NCBI GenBank assembly: GCA_036365145.1
Contig: JAEOAD010000004.1
Location: 49,010,001 to 49,074,000 of the forward strand
DNA: 64,000 nt
Direction of reading: 5' to 3'
Source: Orientallactaga sibirica
Lineage: Eukaryota > Chordata > Mammalia > Rodentia > Dipodidae
Shown piece by piece: positions 51,340 to 64,000 of this stretch. The translations under genes were made by a program, and so were the position numbers. Each line of letters starts with the position of its first letter. Position 1 is the first letter of the stretch. The notes under the pieces are model-generated. The model searched no databases, was not told where the DNA came from, and worked only from the letters and a program-made list of their open reading frames with translations.

Positions 51340-54300
51340 CCCTCCAAGGTTACTTTATCTTTTGTTGAGGTAATTTTTTCAGTCTCTTTTGTGTGAGAAT
51401 GCCCTTCGATTTTTTTTTTTTCCTTTGCATTTGGTGTCATTGCCATAAGTAAAAAATTGACATCACCAAGAAGACAGTTGGATCCTCCACGCCCAGTGCG
51501 AGACAGCCTTGTCTCTGCAGTCAATCTGGGTTGTTCCTGATAGTCTGAGATTCTTAAACAAGTTGAGATCCACCTTGTGGCTGTGTTATGTCACCCAATT
51601 CTAACTTATGGGATTCAGTAGCACTCTTGCTCGTCTCCCCAATTCCTCTGTGGTTTCAGCTGTGGCTTGGCTGAAGTGCGTGGGGTAGTTTATCTCCTCT
51701 GGTCTTGCTACTTTCTGAAAAAAACCAAGATTTCTCCAATGAAGAGTGAAGTCAGCATAGTTTAAATGGGATAAGCATTATTAATTTAGGTAGAATTTGA
51801 TGTATGTAACCTCTCTTTTAGCCAAAAACTAGTAAGAGCTTGACACTGGATTCTGATTTGGCTCCCAGTTCCAGATATGGGTTCCTTTATATGGAGTGGC
51901 TCTCTTAGCCAGTCAGAAAGCTATTGGTTTCCCACTGAGGCTGTGTGCCACTATTGCACTGGTGTGTACATCCTGTCAGGGTGTTTGCTTCTGAGTAGCT
52001 TAGACCTCTGGTTCCTCAGACGTTGTTGGTCACTTTCCCTCAGTAGCTCATGTAGCGCTTTCCATCACTAGACAGGCTAACTGTCTGGGGACTGGCTTTC
52101 TTCTGAATTCCAGCCAGGTCTCTCCATGTTCTGTGTCAGCAGCATATGGTGTCTTCAGCAATAGGGTCTTAGCTTTTGCCTCAGGCAGGTAATCAAGTGC
52201 TTTGACAGAAAGCTGTCTTGATTTGGGAACTTCGTAGGTCTCTCAGCACAACAACTCAATGTGGGTAGCAACCAATCTCTGGTACTGGGAGTTACAGGTC
52301 AGAGGCAGAAAAAAGTTTTCTTTTAAGCTTGGGCTTCATCCCACCCTCACCAGAGCCCTACTTTTCAGGTGCTCCCCCTTACTCCTTTTGAGGGTTATAT
52401 CTTTTAGGCTATATCCAAGGGTAAAGGTTTTTACAGTATCTGCTCATTTTGGATTTAATTCTGGGTTTGTTTTCCCCCTGCACTTCCCCTCCCTCACCCC
52501 TACCCCCAAACCCTTCCATCCCTGTTGTCTGGGCCTTGAGTTGCCTGTCAGTATGACAGCAATTCAAGGTCCAGGTTAGGAACTGCAGCAACTGACACCA
52601 TGTGATGTTTGTCTTTCTGTGATTGTGTGACTGTGCTGAGTATGATCTGTTTCAAGTCTGTCCATTTTCCTACAAATTTCATTGTATTGTTCTTACTGCT
52701 GAGTAGAATTCCCTTGTGTAAATGTACCACAACTTCATTATCCATTCATCCAATGATGGGCATCTGTGTTGATTCCAGTTCTTAGCTATAACAAATTGAC
52801 CAGCTATAAATATGGTTGAGCAAATGTCTCTATATTGATGCATGGAGCATTTGAGATAAATGCCCAGTAAAGGGAACAGCTGGGTCTGTTGGCAGCTTTA
52901 TGTTCATCTTTTTCAGGAATCTCCATATTGATTTCCATAGTGGTTGTACAAGTTTTCCATTCCTATCAACAATGGATGAGGTTTCCTCTTTCCCCACATC
53001 CTTGCCAACATTTGTCATTGTTTGATTTTTTTTTTTTTAATGATTGCCATCCTTACGGGAGTAAAGCGGAATCTCATAGTTGTTTTAATTTGCATTTCCC
53101 TAATGGTGAGGGATGTTGAACATTTTCTTAAGTGTGTGCTAGCCATTTGTAATTCTTCCTCTGAGAACTCCCTATTTAGTTCTCTACCCCACTTTTGGTG
53201 TAGGTTGTTTGATTTTCTTTTATTGTTTAGCTTTTTATAGTTCTTTGTAGGTTCTAGATACTAGGCTTCTGTCGCTGGTTTAGCTGGCAAAAATTTTCTC
53301 CCTTTCAGTGGATAATCTATTGGCTCTGCTTATGGTGTGTTTGTACAAAAGCTTTTTAGCTTCATGAGATCCCATTGATTGAGTGATTGTTAATTTCCTG
53401 GGCTACTGAGGTTTTGTTCTGGAAGTCCTTTCCCACTCCTATATTGTGGAGAGTGCCTTCTATTTTTTCTTCCAGTAGGAGATTTTCAGGGCTTTTATTG
53501 AGGTCTTTAATCCATATGGACTGGATTTTTGTGTATGGAGAATGAATGGGTCTAGTTTCATTTTTCTACATATAGTCACCCAGTATGTCCAACACCATTT
53601 GTTGAAGATGCTATCTTCAGTCTACATTATTGGTATCTTTGTCAAAGATTAAGTAGCTGTAGTTACTTGACCTAAGGTCTGACTCTTCAGTTCTGTTCCA
53701 TTGGTCTATGATTCTGTTCTTATGCCAGTACCATGCTGTTTTTGTTACTATGGCTTTGTAATATAGCTTTAGATTAGGTATGGTGATACATCCAGAGGTG
53801 TGTTTTTTTTCCCCCTGAGAATATGTTTGGATATCCAAGGCCTACTCCATTCCATATGAATTTTGAGATCATTTGTTCAATCTCTGTGAAGAATGATGTT
53901 GGTGTTTTTATTGGTATTGCATTAAATTGGTAGAATTGCCATTTTCACAATATTAATTCTATCTATCCAGGAACATGGAAGGTCTTTCCATCTTCTCAAG
54001 TCCTCAATTTCTTACTTGAGTTTTTTTTTTTTTGTATTATGTTTTCATTATAGGTCTTTCATGTCCTTGGTTAGTGTTATTCCAAGGTATTTAATTTTTT
54101 ATGGTTGCTATTGAAAATGGGACAGTCTCACTGATTTCTCTCTCTGTACATTTGTCGTTTACATATAGAAAGGCTGCTGACTTTTGTGCATTGATTTTTG
54201 TATCCTGCCACTTTACTACAGGAATTAATCACTTTTAGAAGTTTTGAGGATTCCCTGGTCTCCAATTATGTGAACAGTTTTAGAAAAATTGTTTTCAGTT

Positions 54301-55435
54301 CTTCAATGAAGGTTTGATAGAATTCAGCTGAGAAGCCATCTGGTCCTGGACTTTTCTTTTGGGGGAGGTTTTTGATTAATTTTTCAATCTCCATGGATGT
54401 GATAAATTTGTTTAGGCGATTAATGTGCTCTGAGTTTAGTTTTGGTAGGTGGTATGTATCTTCAATTCATTTATACCTCTTTTGAGGGTTCTAACATTTT
54501 CTTTAATCACGTTAAGCCTACTGTCAAACGCTGAATGCTCTAAGAGACAATTCTGTTTTATTTCATTGATACAATGGTTGGTTTTTTGATGGTTTGCTTC
54601 CAGTTCAGCAATTCTTTGATCAAGTTCTCATTGGTTGTTGTGTTTTCATTTTGGGAATGAAATTCTGTTGATTTCTTTAAAGGCTTCGATTGTGGGAGTA
54701 GGCATCCTTGGTGGAGATCTCTCAATTTTCTTTCTTTCATTGGCTTTTTGGCATTATGGTCTACCCATCTTGGGGACACACTTTATTCTATTGAGGAGGA
54801 AGGAAGTCTTTGTCCTTGTAGGATCTTCAGAAGGTATTCTGCTTTAAATATGAACTGGATTGGTGTACTGGTGTATGATGGCCCTGTAACCACAGATGCA
54901 CAGATTGTGGACATTACATCTACATCAAAGGTACCTGGGAAGCTGGGAGCTCTAGCCTACTCACTCCATTTGCATATACTCTTCAGCACACTGGAATCAT
55001 GGGTTAGGGAACCAGGCACCAGGAAGCTGGAGAGCCAGAGGCAAGAGGTCTGCTCCTACAGTGGCCTGTGTACCCTCTGACTCAGGGGAATAAGGTTGTT
55101 GGTACCCAGGGGCCAGTCAGGATACCAGAGCAAAAGGCCTGTTTCCACAGCCCCCACCCAGGGACAAGGCCTCCCCAAGCCAGCTACATGGGGACCTACA
55201 GGGACCAGGAAACTGGGAGGAGCCAGGGAACAGGGATCTGCCCTACTCACTCAGCACAGTGAGCACCCTCTGGCCTGCATGTTCAGGTGTAGGGTATCTG
55301 GGAGTTGGAGACCCAGGGGCACTTAGATCAGGAATGTGGAGCAAGGGGCCTGTTCAGCAGCAAGTTTTCAGGTCCAAGTAGGTCACGCCTGCTGCAGTGG
55401 GGCCTATCGGGACCAGGAAACTCCATTTTTTTTTT
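51340..55435 (-). mobile_element. Antisense LINE-1 with large internal deletions
   Basis: Read on the - strand, the order is a GC-rich, repetitive 5'UTR-like part (about 55430-54850), an ORF1-like N-terminal stretch (about 54800-54440), then ORF2 from the reverse-transcriptase start ([17 protein letters not shown] residues near 54350). It jumps at about 54300-54240 to the region after the catalytic Asp-Asp block (INSxxKVAGYK-like), then runs to the [15 protein letters not shown] segment near 53720 and a long 3'UTR reaching about 51350. The ORF1 C-terminal half, the endonuclease and the RT core are missing, and the frames carry stops, so it is dead. Outer borders are approximate. Confidence 0.85.
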
Positions 55436-55560
55436 AAAATCTTTACAACTTTCGTATATGTACAGAATGCATTTTGATCCTCTCCCCTCATTTACCCTCT
55501 CTTTCACTTCTTTCCCTCCTACTAAAATCTTTCTTCTCATTAGATCCTCATCCTACTTTC
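55430..55560 (-). mobile_element. L1 3'-end-like segment next to the L1
   Basis: A T run, acaactttcgtatatgtaca, then a C/T-rich stretch (tcctctcccctcatttaccc). It abuts the 5'UTR-like side of the L1, so two L1-derived pieces may be joined here. Confidence 0.45.
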
Positions 55561-56457
55561 ATGCGTTTTACTTTAAACCCACTGAGTTGAACTAGGGTTG
55601 TTCTCTTAATAACAGTATTGAGTACACAGCATTAATAATAGTTTAAGAACTTTGTATGTCTTTTCTCTAGAACTTAATCTGGCCTCACAACTGTGTAATT
55701 GTTCTGTATTATAAGCAATAACAGACTGTTTGTGGTGCATCAGCTTCCACAGGTAATAATTTTCCTCCAGTGAAAAGTTGTGGATATTGAGGTTGTACAT
55801 GAGGAGTTTAGGAAAAACAAAACAAGCAAACAAAAATGATGACTGAAATGTGAGGTGGAAAAAGTAATGTTGTTGAATTATTTTTATATAGCATATAATT
55901 TAAACATGTATATTACTAAATATATAAATAAACATTTGAGTACATGACACAATTCAGAAATTGTGAATATCCCAGAATATTTTTTTCTCCTCTCTGCCTC
56001 TGTTCAGGATTTTTTTTTCTTTCTTGTTCCCCATTCTACAGTTACCCAAATGGCCCATCCTCTTACAGTGGGGTAGACAGGGTGGGATTCTGAGCTTTAT
56101 TTTGACTTCCTTTTGGCTTAATTTCTTTTGTCTGTATAATGGGTATAATCACAATAGTCTTCATGAGAGTGCTCTGAGGATGCAAGGAGATATGAGACTT
56201 GAAGCAGATAGCACAGTGCTAAGGTGACCTTTAGTGCTCAAGAAATGAAGGTTTCCATTTCTTATTTATTCCCCCTTACCAAGTAAATTTGTTGAAACTT
56301 CATGTAGGAATTAGCATGTGCTAAGGATCTATCTTGCACAGCACTTATTACACTGTGTGCATTTGTTGACTCACACAACCGATTCATTGCGAATTGTAAC
56401 TAGTTTAGTAGGTGGACCTACACACTCACCTGTATCTGCCTCTCATTGTCTTGCTTA

Positions 56458-56757
56458 CTCAGTACTATTTCTTTTTTTAAAAATTATTATTATTATTATT
56501 TTATTTATTTTTGGAGAGATACACAGAAAGAGACAGAGGGGGAGACAGATAGAGATGGGCACACCAGCAGTCTCTCAGCTGCTGTGAACGAAATCCAGAT
56601 GTGTGCGCCCCCTTGTGGTCAAGTGAGGCATTGCGCCCTTGCGTCACTTTGCATCTGGCTAAACGTGGGACCTGGAGATTGGAACTGGGTTCTTAGGCTT
56701 AGCAGGCAGGTGCCTTAACCGCTAAGCCCTCTCTCCAGCCCCTCAGTACTATTTCTT
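56458..56757 (-). mobile_element. Long-subtype B2-headed SINE with 16-bp target duplication
   Basis: CTCAGTACTATTTCTT occurs at 56458-56473 and 56742-56757. The body (56474-56741) includes the subtype block gcgcccccttgtggtcaagt, the reverse complement of that in the SINE at 43414-43727. Confidence 0.95.
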
Positions 56758-59007
56758 GAGACTATATGCATAGAGTCTCTCCTGTGTCTGGCGTACGTAA
56801 TGCTGTTTCTTGAGACTTTTGGAAAGTTTGCAGTTTGGGGGTGATTTGAAGTCTGTGAAAAACCTTTCAGAAATAGAAACCATATTCAAGTGGGTTGAGG
56901 AGTTCATGAGAAACTTTTGATACTTTTATGCATATATGGTGTCTGTATGCAGATCAACTATGTGTAATCTCAAAGCAGTTGACTACACCAAAGCCCTGGA
57001 GTTGCCAAGAGCCTTTTGAGCAAGGAACACAAAATACCACCATAGGAGAGTAGCCAGGATACGTTCACTCTGATGCTGGAGTGCCAGGCTTACTGTGAAG
57101 AGGCTGTGTTTTTTTGTCCATTGAGAGGACACAGCATTTTCCTTTAAAAGAAAGAGCTGGGGATTTGGAGTAGTTTGCCTTATGAAGGTCTGTGCTTTGC
57201 ATTAGCATAGGCAGAGTGGCTCGTATTTGCATAGCTGACTGTCTTACTGTTTAATTATAAAATGAGTTTTGATCTTGTAGACTTCATGCTTACTAAAGAT
57301 GGAGACTCATGGAAAGAATCAGCATTTTCTTTGAGCATCAAAAGGGTGGATATTGCATTGATTAATCAATCAGAAATGAGTAAGACTTGAGAATTTCTTT
57401 GCAGAGGAAATGAGGGCTGGGAAAAACATCTCTGCCTGAGGCCAGGGAGCCATTAGAACTTATTAATAAAGGTTGTTAGAACTGTTTAAATTGTCTAATA
57501 CTCATCCGAATCCTTTGAGAATTATTCTTAGTCTCAGTGGACTTTGGTTCATCCATATGTATTAACTGAATCCTTTGAGAGATTTTCTTCTGAGAATGTT
57601 GGTACTTGCAGACTACTGCATTGTTTTTAAGGATTTGAAACGCAGCCATTATTCAGAGCCTGCATGGCCATGTTGGTTGTTAGTTTTTGGTCAGTGTTTC
57701 TTATAAAACAGTGTTTCTGATTCCATGATAGATTACATTCCTTGATGGCCATCCAGCTGTGTAAGAGGTGGCTGTGTAGAATCCTTTCTCCTGGAGTATT
57801 CCAGAGAAAAGGAAAGTGGCATTAATGGCTCCTCAGAAACCAAGTTATGGCATAAAACAACAGCAAATAAGTAAACATACAAAATGAGAGAAATCTAAGA
57901 TCAAATGGGAAGCAAGCACCTCTATTTTTCTCATACCTTCTGTCACTTTCTTCCTTTGGTTATTTCCCTCATTTCTTCCATTTCCTTCTGCTCTACTTTC
58001 TCATAGAGATAGTTTGGCACTATGGGATTTTACCCCAAAGCCATGAACACTTCAGATGACTTGAACCACAAAGGAATCAGTGATCTGTTATTGAGGTATT
58101 CTCAATACTTAATTGGAATAACCTGTTGCATAACAGTCGTGCTTATGATTAAAAAAGAATGTCAGTTCTTTAAATATTTATTTATGATGAAGGCCAAGGG
58201 TAGAGAGCAGAGAAGCGGGTTTTCTCTAAGGTATGCCTTTACCCTTTATATTTTAGTTACCATAGAAATGACTTTTTTGGGGGGTGGGAAAGCATTTTCC
58301 TAGCCCTGTTTCTCAAGGTACATCCATTATTCCCGAGCCTTCTCTGTTGGTATTACACTTGACCACTGGGCTGAAGGAGGTAAATGAGTGGGGTTCGGAG
58401 GAAGGAAGGAAGCATTTTGGGTCCCTACTTCTACTCTTTTTTTGTTGTTGTTGTTGGGATTGCTTCTTTCTCCTCTTCCCCACTATATTCACAGATGCAT
58501 AGACTCTGGTGCTGACTTAACTTAGCTGAAGGAGTTGAAGTCTTATGTCCAAGTGTCTTCCGACATCACTTCTTTTTCACAGTGGAGCATGAAATGGAAT
58601 TATCACCATTTTCTGTTCTGGTCATTGACTATATAAAAATGTATCCTATGTGGTTCCTTCCTTGGAAGGGCTCTTAACCTCTTGAAGTAGAGGTGATGGG
58701 TCAGGGAAGCATAGATCAAGATGACTGCTAAGTAGGATTGTTGAAAGAACAGTTTGTGAGCACCAAGTTGGCAGCAAGAAATTCCACTTGCAGAAGTGGG
58801 GAGCGAGATCTTGATGATGATGCCATCTAAGCTGTTTCTTGACTGATGACAAGGTATGGTAGTTTTTTTCTTTAATTAAAACAGTGTGGAAAAGCAGTGT
58901 GTTCTCTATCATGAAGGAACAAGAGATGAGCACAAACGCCACTATCATTAAAGGAGTGTGTGTAGGATCAAGGGAGACAAGATGGACTCACAATCAGAAA
59001 GTAACCA

Positions 59008-59070
59008 TGTGTCTCAGCCTCCCAAGTAGCTGCAGCTGTAGGTGCATGCCCCTGCATATGGCTGGCGTGT
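59008..59070 (-). mobile_element. B1-type fragment
   Basis: It shows gtctcagcctcccaagtagc, then gtaggtgcatgcccctgcat. Confidence 0.55.
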
Positions 59071-59229
59071 TGGTTTCTACAATTTTGGTTTATGCCAAGA
59101 ATGGCCAAAACTAATAATGAGCCTTACTCAGTCTGTTGGGTTGTGGTTCTGCACCACGTTCTCTCCTGTTCCTTCTCTGTGAATGTACCACTTCTCTGGA
59201 AGCTCTTAGCACTTGGCTCTTCTTGCCAG

Positions 59230-59340
59230 GCAGTGGTGGGTCTGAGGGACTATTCCCTCCGTTCACTGTACTGTGCAGTATATCCAGTACCTAGCAAATG
59301 TGGAGACTCAATGAACAGTTACTGAGACAATGAAAGGATG
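59230..59340 (+). mobile_element. L2-like 3' end fragment
   Basis: It shows gtgcagtatatccagtacct, then agactcaatgaacagttact, resembling the last part of L2. Confidence 0.45.
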
Positions 59341-60220
59341 AATCATTGCTAATGATCAAGAGCATACATGAAAATTACAACCAAAGTTAAATCATGGGGA
59401 ATGGCTAGATCCATTTTCATTCTTTATTTTAACAAGGTACAAATTCATGAATTTAATGAATGGCCAAACAATGTGGTCCACCAGTTGTTTAGATCCTTAT
59501 TCACTCAAAGTAACTAGCAGCTCTTATTGTAGTGGATATAGATTCTTTGTGTGGTACCTATAAGCTAGTTATTCCACTTGAAATTTGAGAGGAAACAAAA
59601 GCAATAACAATTTAAACAGAAATCCTATTTGGGCAGAAATAGTTTATGGTCCTCATAGATTTATGCAATTTATAGTCCCTGTTTCCTAATTCTGCCCCTG
59701 TGCTTGAGTTGGGTCCCCATGGACCTGGTTGTGGACCTTCTTGGTTCCAAAGTGGTAGTTTCTGATCATATCAAGTATGAGGGCATTTTGCAAACTTGCA
59801 CCCTCATCCCAATGTAATACTTTGTACTTTTGCTTATAATTGGCTGAGAGAATATTTCATTTTATCCTGTGATGCGTTCTTTCCCTTTCTACCTCTCTAT
59901 TATGAAAAGTGTAAAGCATACAGAAACTGTGAAAGAATAGTACAGTGTTTCTTTCTGTTACACAGATTAACAGTTACTAACATTTCCATATTTGCTCTGT
60001 CTGCATTTTATTTGTTGAACTATTTAAAAGCAATAAGCTTAATATTTAACCATGATACCTGTCCTAAGAAAAGGAACAATGATTTTCTATTAAGTGTAAG
60101 TTAATATAGAACATTTTTCTCAGATCACCCCTTTTCCTTTTGGAACAATATTGGGTCCATTGTCAGGCAGGTTGTTCTTCACTGTAGATTTATTTGAGCC
60201 ATCCTTCAAGGAAGAACTAG

Positions 60221-60362
60221 GTCTGTCTGTCTGTCTGTCCGTTTATCCCTCCCTCCTTCTCTCTCCCTTCTTCCCTCCATCCATTTTTTCTTTCTTTCCA
60301 TGTGGTGCTTCTTCTCATAGATGCTAGGCAAGTATACTTCTATTAACTTACATTTCCAGCTC
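60221..60362 (-). mobile_element. ID-like SINE with tetranucleotide arrays on its tail side
   Basis: An ID-like body at about 60298-60362 (catgtggtgcttcttctcat, gatgctaggcaagtatactt) is preceded by (TCTG)n and (TCCC)n-like arrays at 60221-60280. Confidence 0.55.
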
Positions 60363-61514
60363 CAAATCGGAAGTTTTATGGAAGTTTCCTCCTTGTTGCT
60401 CCACCACAGCTCTTTATAGATATAGACAGAAAAAGCTGACATGAGGCAGATTCCTGATAAAGGACTTGATGGAAGAATATTAGTATTCTGCCACCTCCTT
60501 TGAAATAATTATTTAAGGCAAATATGCTAAACCACTAGGAGAAAGGCTTTCAGGAACAGGATATTCAAACAGTGCCAAAGTATTACTCAACAGAATGCTT
60601 GCTAATTGCAGTAAGGAAAAACATAATTTTGCAATGAGAGCTTTTGAGCCAGGTCCAAGCAGTTAAACTAAGCATTTCTGATAGTAGAGTAGCCTAACAG
60701 TGCCTGCCCTGGTGCTGTCATGAGACGTTCATGACATCACCTGTATAGCACAGCTTGAGGATCCTGGATCCAGCATGCTTGGGATCAGAAGTATTTTCAT
60801 TTGCAGAGGTTTTGGGTTTTAGAATATTTGCATACATTGCTAGTCACATATTGCCAGTGCAAAATCTGAAACGTTTTAGAAATTTACAGTTTTATGAGCA
60901 TTGTCTGCTCACTCAGATGTTTGAGGAAACTTAGTTAAGCCTCCCAGACCTCACAGGAAATAATAGGCCAGAGAACAGGTTATAGGATGTCATAAGTACA
61001 CAGACCCTGCTCAGTAATACTTTGAAATGATTTGCATTTTATTGATCACCTGACATTTACCTGCTCTTGAGAATAGCCAAGTTCGTATCCACTTAGACAC
61101 AAGACCCTTGGAGCCCTTGCAGTAGTTGTCACTCCTGAGGAATCACAACACCGTAGACTAAATATAGTTCCTTTGACAGGGTCTCTTTGCAGCTCATGTG
61201 GGCCTTAATAATAGAGGAATTTAGCTCACAGATGCTAGTCTGCCACTTAGTGATATGTAGGAATGAAGGACGAAAAACTGATCATGCCCCAAGCATTTAA
61301 TTTACAAGAGCTTATTTGTTCTGCTGTAGAGGTGTTTAGAAAGAACTGGAAAATTGGCAGTTTATTTGTGCCTGCTTATGATTAATTTGGTTGCTGGTTT
61401 TGCTGGCCCTAAAATTGGTCTTCCAGGAATGCTCAGGGGTTAAGCTGTATCATCAAGACAGTGTATTTATTAAGTAGTCATTGTTTCAACTCTAATTTAT
61501 TATTGATCTTTCAG

Positions 61515-61563
61515 GCCCACAGCAGCAGAACTTTTAAAATGCAAATTCTTCCAGAAAGCCAAG
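61515..61563 (+). CDS. STK39: STK39 coding exon 9: end of kinase domain
   Basis: This 49-nt exon begins with one base completing the Arg of SKRP, followed by PTAAELLKCKFFQKAK (16 codons). It ends in phase 0 at AAG|gtaaca. It encodes the last helix of the kinase fold. The acceptor is tgatctttcag, with a pyrimidine tract interrupted by purines, so it is among the weaker acceptors here. The very short intron 9 (102 bp) to exon 10 may favour intron-definition splicing of this pair; that is inference. Confidence 0.96.
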
Positions 61564-61995
<432 letters not shown>

Positions 61996-62115
61996 TGAGG
62001 TTTAACTATTGGAGAAGTAAAATAACTTTGGATAACTTTCCTTTGGGATTTACAAAAGAGAATTGGTCCTTTATAAACTTAGTTTGAAGTGATGACAGTA
62101 AAAGATTACACACTC

Positions 62116-62264
62116 ACTTGGTTTTTTGAAGTAGAGTGTTGCTCTAACCCAGGCTGACCTGGAATTCACTGTGTAGTCTCAGGCTGGCCTGGAACTCTCT
62201 GCAACCCTCCTACTTCTGCCTCCCGAGTGCTGGGATTAAAGGTGTGTACAACCACATCTAGCAG
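62116..62264 (-). mobile_element. B1-type SINE
   Basis: It shows gtgttgctctaacccaggct, aggctggcctggaactctct and gtgctgggattaaaggtgtg. Confidence 0.9.
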
Positions 62265-63214
62265 CTAATTTGTTTTTAATAGTGATTTGACCTGTGATTC
62301 TTTTTCTAGTCTAATGTTAATTAAAATTTTTAAATCTAGGGTTTACAGTTTTAAAATAGTATGTATGTGTGAGCATATTTATTTAGGTATACATTCATCC
62401 AGAGTTTGTTTGTTACTGTGGATTTCCTTATATGTATGGAACCTAATGAGATGTCACCATTGGTTTTAGTTTGGTTTTGAAGTTATATTGAATATTTGTA
62501 ATTAAAAATATACAGACATACAGATTAAGAAGTGGAAGTTTCCCCTTGCCTCCCTTTTTACTGGCATAGAGAAAGCTGATATGAAACTGAATTGTGTATG
62601 TTGAAATAAAATAGGCAAATGTGCTTCTGAGATTGTACCTTGTTGCATCTGATTGCTAACTTCAGGCCATTGTCTTTTCTAAAACATTTTTCAGAAAATG
62701 CATTTAACAGACTCTAGAGTTGTTTTAAGCAGTTTTTAAAAGCAGGTGAGGAGAAACTCACTCTGTAAGTATCTAGCTCGTCTCTGGGCCAATGGACTTC
62801 TGGGTGCTGGCTTGTGTTTTTGATGGGGGAGATGACGGTGTTGGGTTGGGATACCTTGGTCTCCCAGACTTGTTTCTGAATGAGCAGGAAGAGTTGGGAT
62901 AATGGTCCATCCAGCAGCAGGGGAGAAGGGCAGCACAGACCAGTTAAAGCTTCTGTCTGAGGGAATGGGTAAGAATGTGGAAGTGGTCCCCTATAGTTTG
63001 AGGTGTCCTAACTGCTGACAGAGAAGAATCTGCAGACCTTCCCTGGAGTGTTGTTGGTTTATTGATCACATGTCCACAATGTCAGCCAGAGGTGATAACG
63101 CTTCTACAGTAAACACCTTCCTGCCTTTGTTTATTTGTTTTGGTTTGCACTTTTTTTTTCTGGAAGTTTCATCTGTTTCCCCACCCTTAACACACTGAGA
63201 ATACACTTAATTCA

Positions 63215-63303
63215 CACTGTAGCCCAGGCTGGCCTCAAACTCATGATTCTCCTGCCACAGTCTGTTAAGTGCTAGGATTACAGTTATGCACCACTACACG
63301 TGG
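63215..63303 (-). mobile_element. B1-type SINE, partial
   Basis: It shows gtagcccaggctggcctcaa, actcatgattctcctgccac and taagtgctaggattacagtt. Confidence 0.78.
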
Positions 63304-63444
63304 ACCCTCCTGTGTTTAACTAGACAGCTGTAGTAGATTTCTAACTGTACTGTTCTCTCTCCATTCCCTTCTCTGGTCTGTCTTAGTGCCACAGGGTAGC
63401 TTTCTGATAATACTCGACAGTGGTTTCTAAAATTAAACAAACCA

Positions 63445-63600
63445 AATCCGTGAGCTCTAGGTGTAGTGAGAAACTTTGTCTCGAAACATAAAGTGGAGAG
63501 AGATTGAAGCAGACATCCAGTGTCAACTCCGGCCTCCTCACTCCCTGTTCAAGCCTACACACAAGAACACGTGTACACACATACACGTGCAAAGTCAAAG
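63445..63600 (+). mobile_element. Right end of a composite SINE
   Basis: It shows gtgagaaactttgtctcgaa, gagagagattgaagcagaca and a tail rich in ACAC. The head is missing. Confidence 0.6.
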
Positions 63601-63761
63601 ACAAGTCATGTTATTTATTACATAGTATGTACCATAGATTTCCAAACTGTATTTTGTGTGTATCTTAAACAGCAAACTGCTAGAGTTTTTAAAGATGTGA
63701 TTTTCCAGCTTTGTCTAATGACATTTATGGGCTTCTTCTGTTTAGGTTTATTTGTTGTTAT

Positions 63762-63872
63762 TCTTGTTTTGAGACCGTGTCTCACTATGTGGCCCAGGAT
63801 TGCTTCAAACTCATGATTCCCCTGCTTTTGCTTTTCAAGTGCTAGGATTACAGATGTGTCCCTCCACATCCC
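63762..63872 (-). mobile_element. B1-type SINE, divergent
   Basis: It shows ttgagaccgtgtctcactat, gtggcccaggattgcttcaa and caagtgctaggattacagat. Confidence 0.78.
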
Positions 63873-64000
63873 AAATGTAGATGTGGTCTCTGTGATTGTA
63901 GGCTTCACCTTCCATTCTTATCTGTCATCTATCTTTCAAACAGAAAATGACTTCATATCTTTAAGAGTTCTATAAAGTAGTAATGAGACATTACAAAGTA

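Overview
The window is a stretch of a mammalian, almost certainly rodent, nuclear genome. It lies inside one large gene read on the + strand: STK39, which encodes SPAK, the STE20-type Ser/Thr kinase that WNK kinases activate and that phosphorylates cation-chloride cotransporters. Eight internal coding exons (768 nt, 256 codons) are present, each with consensus AG/GT splice sites and a continuous reading frame. The encoded peptide fits STK39 rather than its paralogue OXSR1, for example in [27 protein letters not shown] and [15 protein letters not shown]. Neither gene end is present. The first exon, the glycine loop and the beta-3 lysine lie upstream of the window. The regulatory S-motif and the C-terminal CCT/PF2 docking domain lie downstream. 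Exon numbers (3-10) assume the human/mouse gene layout.

Layout: 1-12124 is the end of intron 2; exon 3 is 12125-12233; intron 3 is 7.1 kb; exon 4 is 19331-19472; intron 4 is 1.2 kb; exon 5 is 20632-20687; intron 5 is 26.5 kb; exon 6 is 47141-47250; intron 6 is 316 bp; exon 7 is 47567-47668; intron 7 is 2.2 kb; exon 8 is 49836-49969; intron 8 is 11.5 kb; exon 9 is 61515-61563; intron 9 is only 102 bp; exon 10 is 61666-61731; the rest is intron 10. The exons run from the alphaC helix through hinge, catalytic loop, DFG, activation loop and APE to the end of the kinase fold and the start of the linker.

Other content is intronic and dominated by transposable elements. The most frequent is a B2-headed tRNA SINE with a (CT/GA)-rich 3' part. 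B1-type (7SL-derived) SINEs, ID-like SINEs and B1/ID (B4-type) composites are also common. This SINE set is rodent but not mouse- or rat-typical. From memory it resembles jerboa (Dipodoidea), which is moderate-confidence inference. There are also two two-LTR MaLR-like (ERVL-related, non-autonomous) elements of one family, a further LTR, an antisense L1 with internal deletions, older L2/MIR/MaLR relics and many microsatellites.

I found no second protein gene, RNA gene, CRISPR array or unknown biological system. The points worth a second look are structural: nested insertions datable by target-site duplications, a 299-nt unbroken pyrimidine tract, a fresh 236-bp tandem duplication, an unexplained 61-bp dispersed duplication, a microsatellite grown inside a SINE body, and the large intron 5, where a kidney-specific alternative STK39 promoter has been reported in mouse.
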